Below are positions 62,203 to 64,000 of a stretch of DNA of 64,000 nt, in pieces; the first letter of the stretch is position 1, and every line of letters starts with the position of its first letter. The notes below the pieces were generated by a model, which was not told the DNA's origin, made no database searches, and was given only the letters and a program-made list of their open reading frames with translations. Location of the stretch: NCBI GenBank assembly GCA_013334865.1, contig JAAXWS010000006.1, positions 69,306 to 133,305 of the forward strand, in the 5' to 3' direction. The translations under genes and the position numbers were made by a program. The stretch is from Chlorobiaceae bacterium. GTDB lineage: Bacteria > Bacteroidota > Chlorobiia > Chlorobiales > Chlorobiaceae.

Positions 62203-62564
62203 CAGGCTCTCCTTTTATATTTCATTAATACAATCACTTAACATCAACCAGACACATCATCAAGAACAAGTGAAATCTATTGACCTCTATTTCCAGATAT
62301 GACTTCTACAACAAGAATAACCCCGGAAACTTAAACAGGTCTAAATGGAAGATTAAATAATGCTTAAATCATGGGGACGTGCCCGAACGTGCCCTCATAT
62401 ACTGAAAAAGGAAAAGTACGATCTTCTCGAAACGCGGACTATGGACGGGCTTGAACGGGGTCGAAGGGGATTTCCAAAATGATAAACGCCTTTTGGAGTG
62501 GGCGGAGCAAAAAATCGGACAAGCTCACAGGTTTACGGTGATTCTCGAGGCTCCATTTATGAAA
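62203..62564. other. Gap upstream of the zf-TFIIB gene
   Basis: 362 bases. It carries the box array at 62330-62369. From about 62410 to 62570 an open frame of about 50 codons on the plus strand (GDFQNDKRLLEWAEQKIG) looks coding-like but has no ATG start and no known match; it may be a gene remnant. Otherwise nothing was recognised. Confidence 0.5.
62330..62369 (-). promoter_or_regulatory. Four-box array (site 4) upstream of the zf-TFIIB/FISUMP pair
   Basis: Boxes CTTAAAC, CTAAATG, ATTAAAT and CTTAAAT begin at 62330, 62341, 62352 and 62363, exactly 11 bases apart. It matches the arrays at 47.9, 50.7 and 51.6 kb in sequence and period, though it is 12 kb away from the regulator gene. Confidence 0.75.
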
Positions 62565-62903
62565 TCATTGTGACTCATCATCAAAATCTGACAATAGCTG
62601 CTGACTTACCTTATCAAGGTATTTCTTGTGTCGTGCCATTCTGAAGATGTCCAGCCCGAAGTTTGAGGTAGGTACCAGACTGATTATTGTGCTTCGATTA
62701 TCAATCTTTTTGAGAGCGAGGTTGATATGCTCCTCCGATAATGGGGGTTCTCCCCCCAAGTTCGCCATGATTTTTCCAGCCGTTTTATCAGCACTCCGTA
62801 TAGACATGCCAAAATGAAGCATCGTACTGATCAGCCCATTAAATACCTGCTCATAGGGATATTCAATTATTCGCTGATTTCGCTTATGATAGTCGCCCTC
62901 CAT
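62565..62903 (-). CDS. Hypothetical protein, 112 residues
   Basis: MEGDYHKRNQRIIEYPYEQVF start, then FNGLISTMLHFGMSIRSADKTAGKIMANL, an alpha/beta domain similar in outline to small START/DUF-like folds, and SQQLLSDFDDESQ end. No Cys and no membrane helix. Its leader carries the second copy of the 28-base repeat. No family recognised. Confidence 0.6.
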   Translation of the reverse strand: MEGDYHKRNQRIIEYPYEQVFNGLISTMLHFGMSIRSADKTAGKIMANLGGEPPLSEEHINLALKKIDNRSTIISLVPTSNFGLDIFRMARHKKYLDKVSQQLLSDFDDESQ

Positions 62904-62916
62904 AAGTGATATCCTA

Positions 62917-62944
62917 ATAATGTCTTATCCCTACAGCACAACCA
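62917..62944 (-). promoter_or_regulatory. 28-base leader repeat, copy 2
   Basis: ATAATGTCTTATCC followed by CTACAGCACAACCA; it differs from the copy at 61864 in two positions. It lies between the stop of the PRC-MgtE_N-CBS gene and the start of the 112-residue gene, 14 bases before the latter's ATG. Confidence 0.5.
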
Positions 62945-62963
62945 CTGGTCATGAGGACTATGG

Positions 62964-64000
62964 TCAGTCCATGCGAGGTTTTACGCCCTTGATATGATGC
63001 AGGGAGACAACACCCAGCAGGCTGTCTTTTTCGTCAACTACCGGTATGGCTCTGAAAGTATATCGTGAAAACAGTTCAATGGCGTCACTCAATGTGTCAT
63101 CCTGACTCAACGTGATCAGGTTATCAGTCATGATTTCAGAGAGTTGCTCCGCAGGGCCGGCGTTCAGCAGGTCCCTGAGATCCACGACACCCCGAACAAG
63201 ATCGTTTTCCATTACATAAACGTACATGATGACGTCCATGTTCGCGGCGATGTCGTGGTAATTGTTGATGATCTCCTTTGCGAGGGTATCCGGCGACCGC
63301 TTGATGACATCCTGCGTCACATAGAGCATAATGTTCTCGTCATCCTGCTCAATGATTTGCTGAACTTTCGCCTTGCTTTCCTGGTCCACAAGCTCGATGA
63401 TCTCTTCTGCGTCAGAAGTGGGAAGGGCTGAAAGGATATCCGCCGCTTTAGCCGGACTCATCTCATTGAGCAGCTCAGCAGCCTTGTCTTTCTCCATCGA
63501 TCCGATCAGTTCCCTCTGCACCCTGGGCTCGACCTCTTCGAGTGTATCCGAGGCCAGTTCCGGATCCAGTGCGTTGAATACCGCCATGCGCTGCCCCCTG
63601 TCGAGTTCTTCCAATATGTCGGCCAGGTCAACAGGATGGATGTCGCTGATATTTTCCTTGAGGATATTGAGCTTGACATTGCCCTTGAAGCTGTCGATGG
63701 TCTCCGGCAGGGACTGCACGTAAACCCAAGAGATAGAAGAGTCTTCGGTATACCTTGCAAGAAGGTCCGCAAGCTTTGTCATGCCCATGCGTCGAAGAAT
63801 GCGAAAACGGTTGAAATCAACCTCACTTGCAAAAAGTCGGCCGTTCTGGCAGCTAAGCTTGACATCGTAGACCACCTCAACCTCATGATCCTCCATATCG
63901 AGGATTTTCTTGTCGAGGATATAGTCTTTCAGAAAAATATGGTTCTCTTCAGGATTCAGCTTATGCTCATCCGGATCGCTAATGTCGGAGATGATTTCGG
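62964..64000 (-). CDS. PRC-MgtE_N-CBS protein without membrane domain (runs off right edge)
   Basis: The frame is open from the window edge to the stop at 62964; the track start at 63896 is an internal Met, since the upstream codons continue in frame (EIISDISDPDEHKLNPEENH, KDYILDKKILD). Visible parts: the end of a PRC-barrel-like region (VEVVYDVKLSCQNGRLFASEVDF), an MgtE N-domain (DIHPVDLADILEELDRGQRMAVFNAL; KAADILSALPTSDAEEII) and two CBS domains (VRGVVDLRDLLNAGP; FRAIPVVDEKDSLLGVVSLHHI). It stops where the MgtE channel would begin, so it is a soluble sensor-like form rather than a Mg2+ transporter. Confidence 0.88.
   Translation of the reverse strand, partial: EIISDISDPDEHKLNPEENHIFLKDYILDKKILDMEDHEVEVVYDVKLSCQNGRLFASEVDFNRFRILRRMGMTKLADLLARYTEDSSISWVYVQSLPETIDSFKGNVKLNILKENISDIHPVDLADILEELDRGQRMAVFNALDPELASDTLEEVEPRVQRELIGSMEKDKAAELLNEMSPAKAADILSALPTSDAEEIIELVDQESKAKVQQIIEQDDENIMLYVTQDVIKRSPDTLAKEIINNYHDIAANMDVIMYVYVMENDLVRGVVDLRDLLNAGPAEQLSEIMTDNLITLSQDDTLSDAIELFSRYTFRAIPVVDEKDSLLGVVSLHHIKGVKPRMD

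Noticed and set aside
62410-62570. Coding-like open frame (GDFQNDKRLLEWAEQKIG)
   Set aside because: No ATG start, no ribosome site and no family recognised; possibly a gene remnant, too weak to call.
1-64000. tRNA, rRNA and known riboswitch signatures
   Set aside because: No T-arm GGTTCGAAT-type motif with matching stems, no rRNA sequence and no recognised riboswitch core was found by eye.

Overview
The window reads as one contiguous piece of a bacterial chromosome of roughly 58-60 % G+C. It is densely coded, with many start/stop overlaps of 1-4 bases (ATGA, TGATG). No rRNA, tRNA, CRISPR array or prophage was recognised. The gene mix points to an anaerobic Gram-negative bacterium, most likely a green sulfur bacterium (Chlorobiota) or a relative: an outer-membrane lipoprotein of the NodT type, a TadG/TadE/secretin pilus, a biotin-dependent transcarboxylase-like set, a class II photolyase, multihaem cytochrome and Amt/PII. 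No photosynthesis gene lies in the window, so this assignment is inference.

Layout. 1-4.2 kb: the promoter-proximal end of a Tad (Flp) pilus operon on the minus strand (flp, cpaB, cpaC, tadE, tadG, start of cpaE), with a long AT-rich leader. 4.6-8.1 kb: nitroreductase, secreted CAP-domain protein, an Nramp Mn/Fe importer and a UspA protein. 8.1-9.2 kb: an IS200-like/RAYT transposase bracketed by its presumed REP palindromes, including two tandem copies of a ~179-bp unit. 9.2-12.5 kb: a four-gene cassette (UbiA, GtrA, DprE1-like, DprE2-like) matching the mycobacterial decaprenyl-phosphoryl-arabinose route. 12.8-14.5 kb: rhodanese and an MFS exporter, separated by a 59-bp palindrome. 14.6-22.7 kb: a transcarboxylase-like operon (5S, 12S, small subunit, 1.3S biotin carrier) followed almost directly by a DevCAB/NodT tripartite exporter. 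22.7-29.2 kb: an atypical response regulator, then a translationally coupled operon of a class I amidotransferase, a class II photolyase and a large hybrid kinase whose sensor and kinase regions resemble the quorum-sensing kinase CqsS. 29.3-34.2 kb: RNase R, a polytopic GT-C-like protein and an orphan nucleotidyltransferase. 34.3-39.4 kb: a 47-residue membrane protein, Kup, Amt and a PII protein. 39.5-46.1 kb: an XhoI/PaeR7I-type endonuclease without a visible methylase, and a sigma-54 regulator and HAMP kinase flanking a KimA-like K+ importer. 46.1-53.7 kb: a 14-haem cytochrome with a membrane cytochrome b, a QseBC/PmrAB-type two-component system with a DUF4405 cytochrome, an Lcl-domain protein, and an ECF sigma factor with membrane proteins. 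54-64 kb: iron alcohol dehydrogenase, CDF exporter, P-type ATPase, PerM/AI-2E protein, FISUMP-domain protein, zf-TFIIB protein and a PRC-MgtE_N-CBS protein that runs off the right edge.

The most interesting signal not explained by genes is a family of four DNA arrays. Each has four 7-base boxes of the type (C/A)TTAAA(C/T), spaced 11 bases apart (exactly in three arrays, 11/10/12 in the fourth). They lie ahead of the cytochrome b/multihaem operon, the DUF4405-response regulator-kinase operon, the Lcl-domain gene and the zf-TFIIB/FISUMP pair. The spacing is that of PmrA/QseB-type boxes, which suggests one local regulon under the response regulator at 49.4-50.1 kb.
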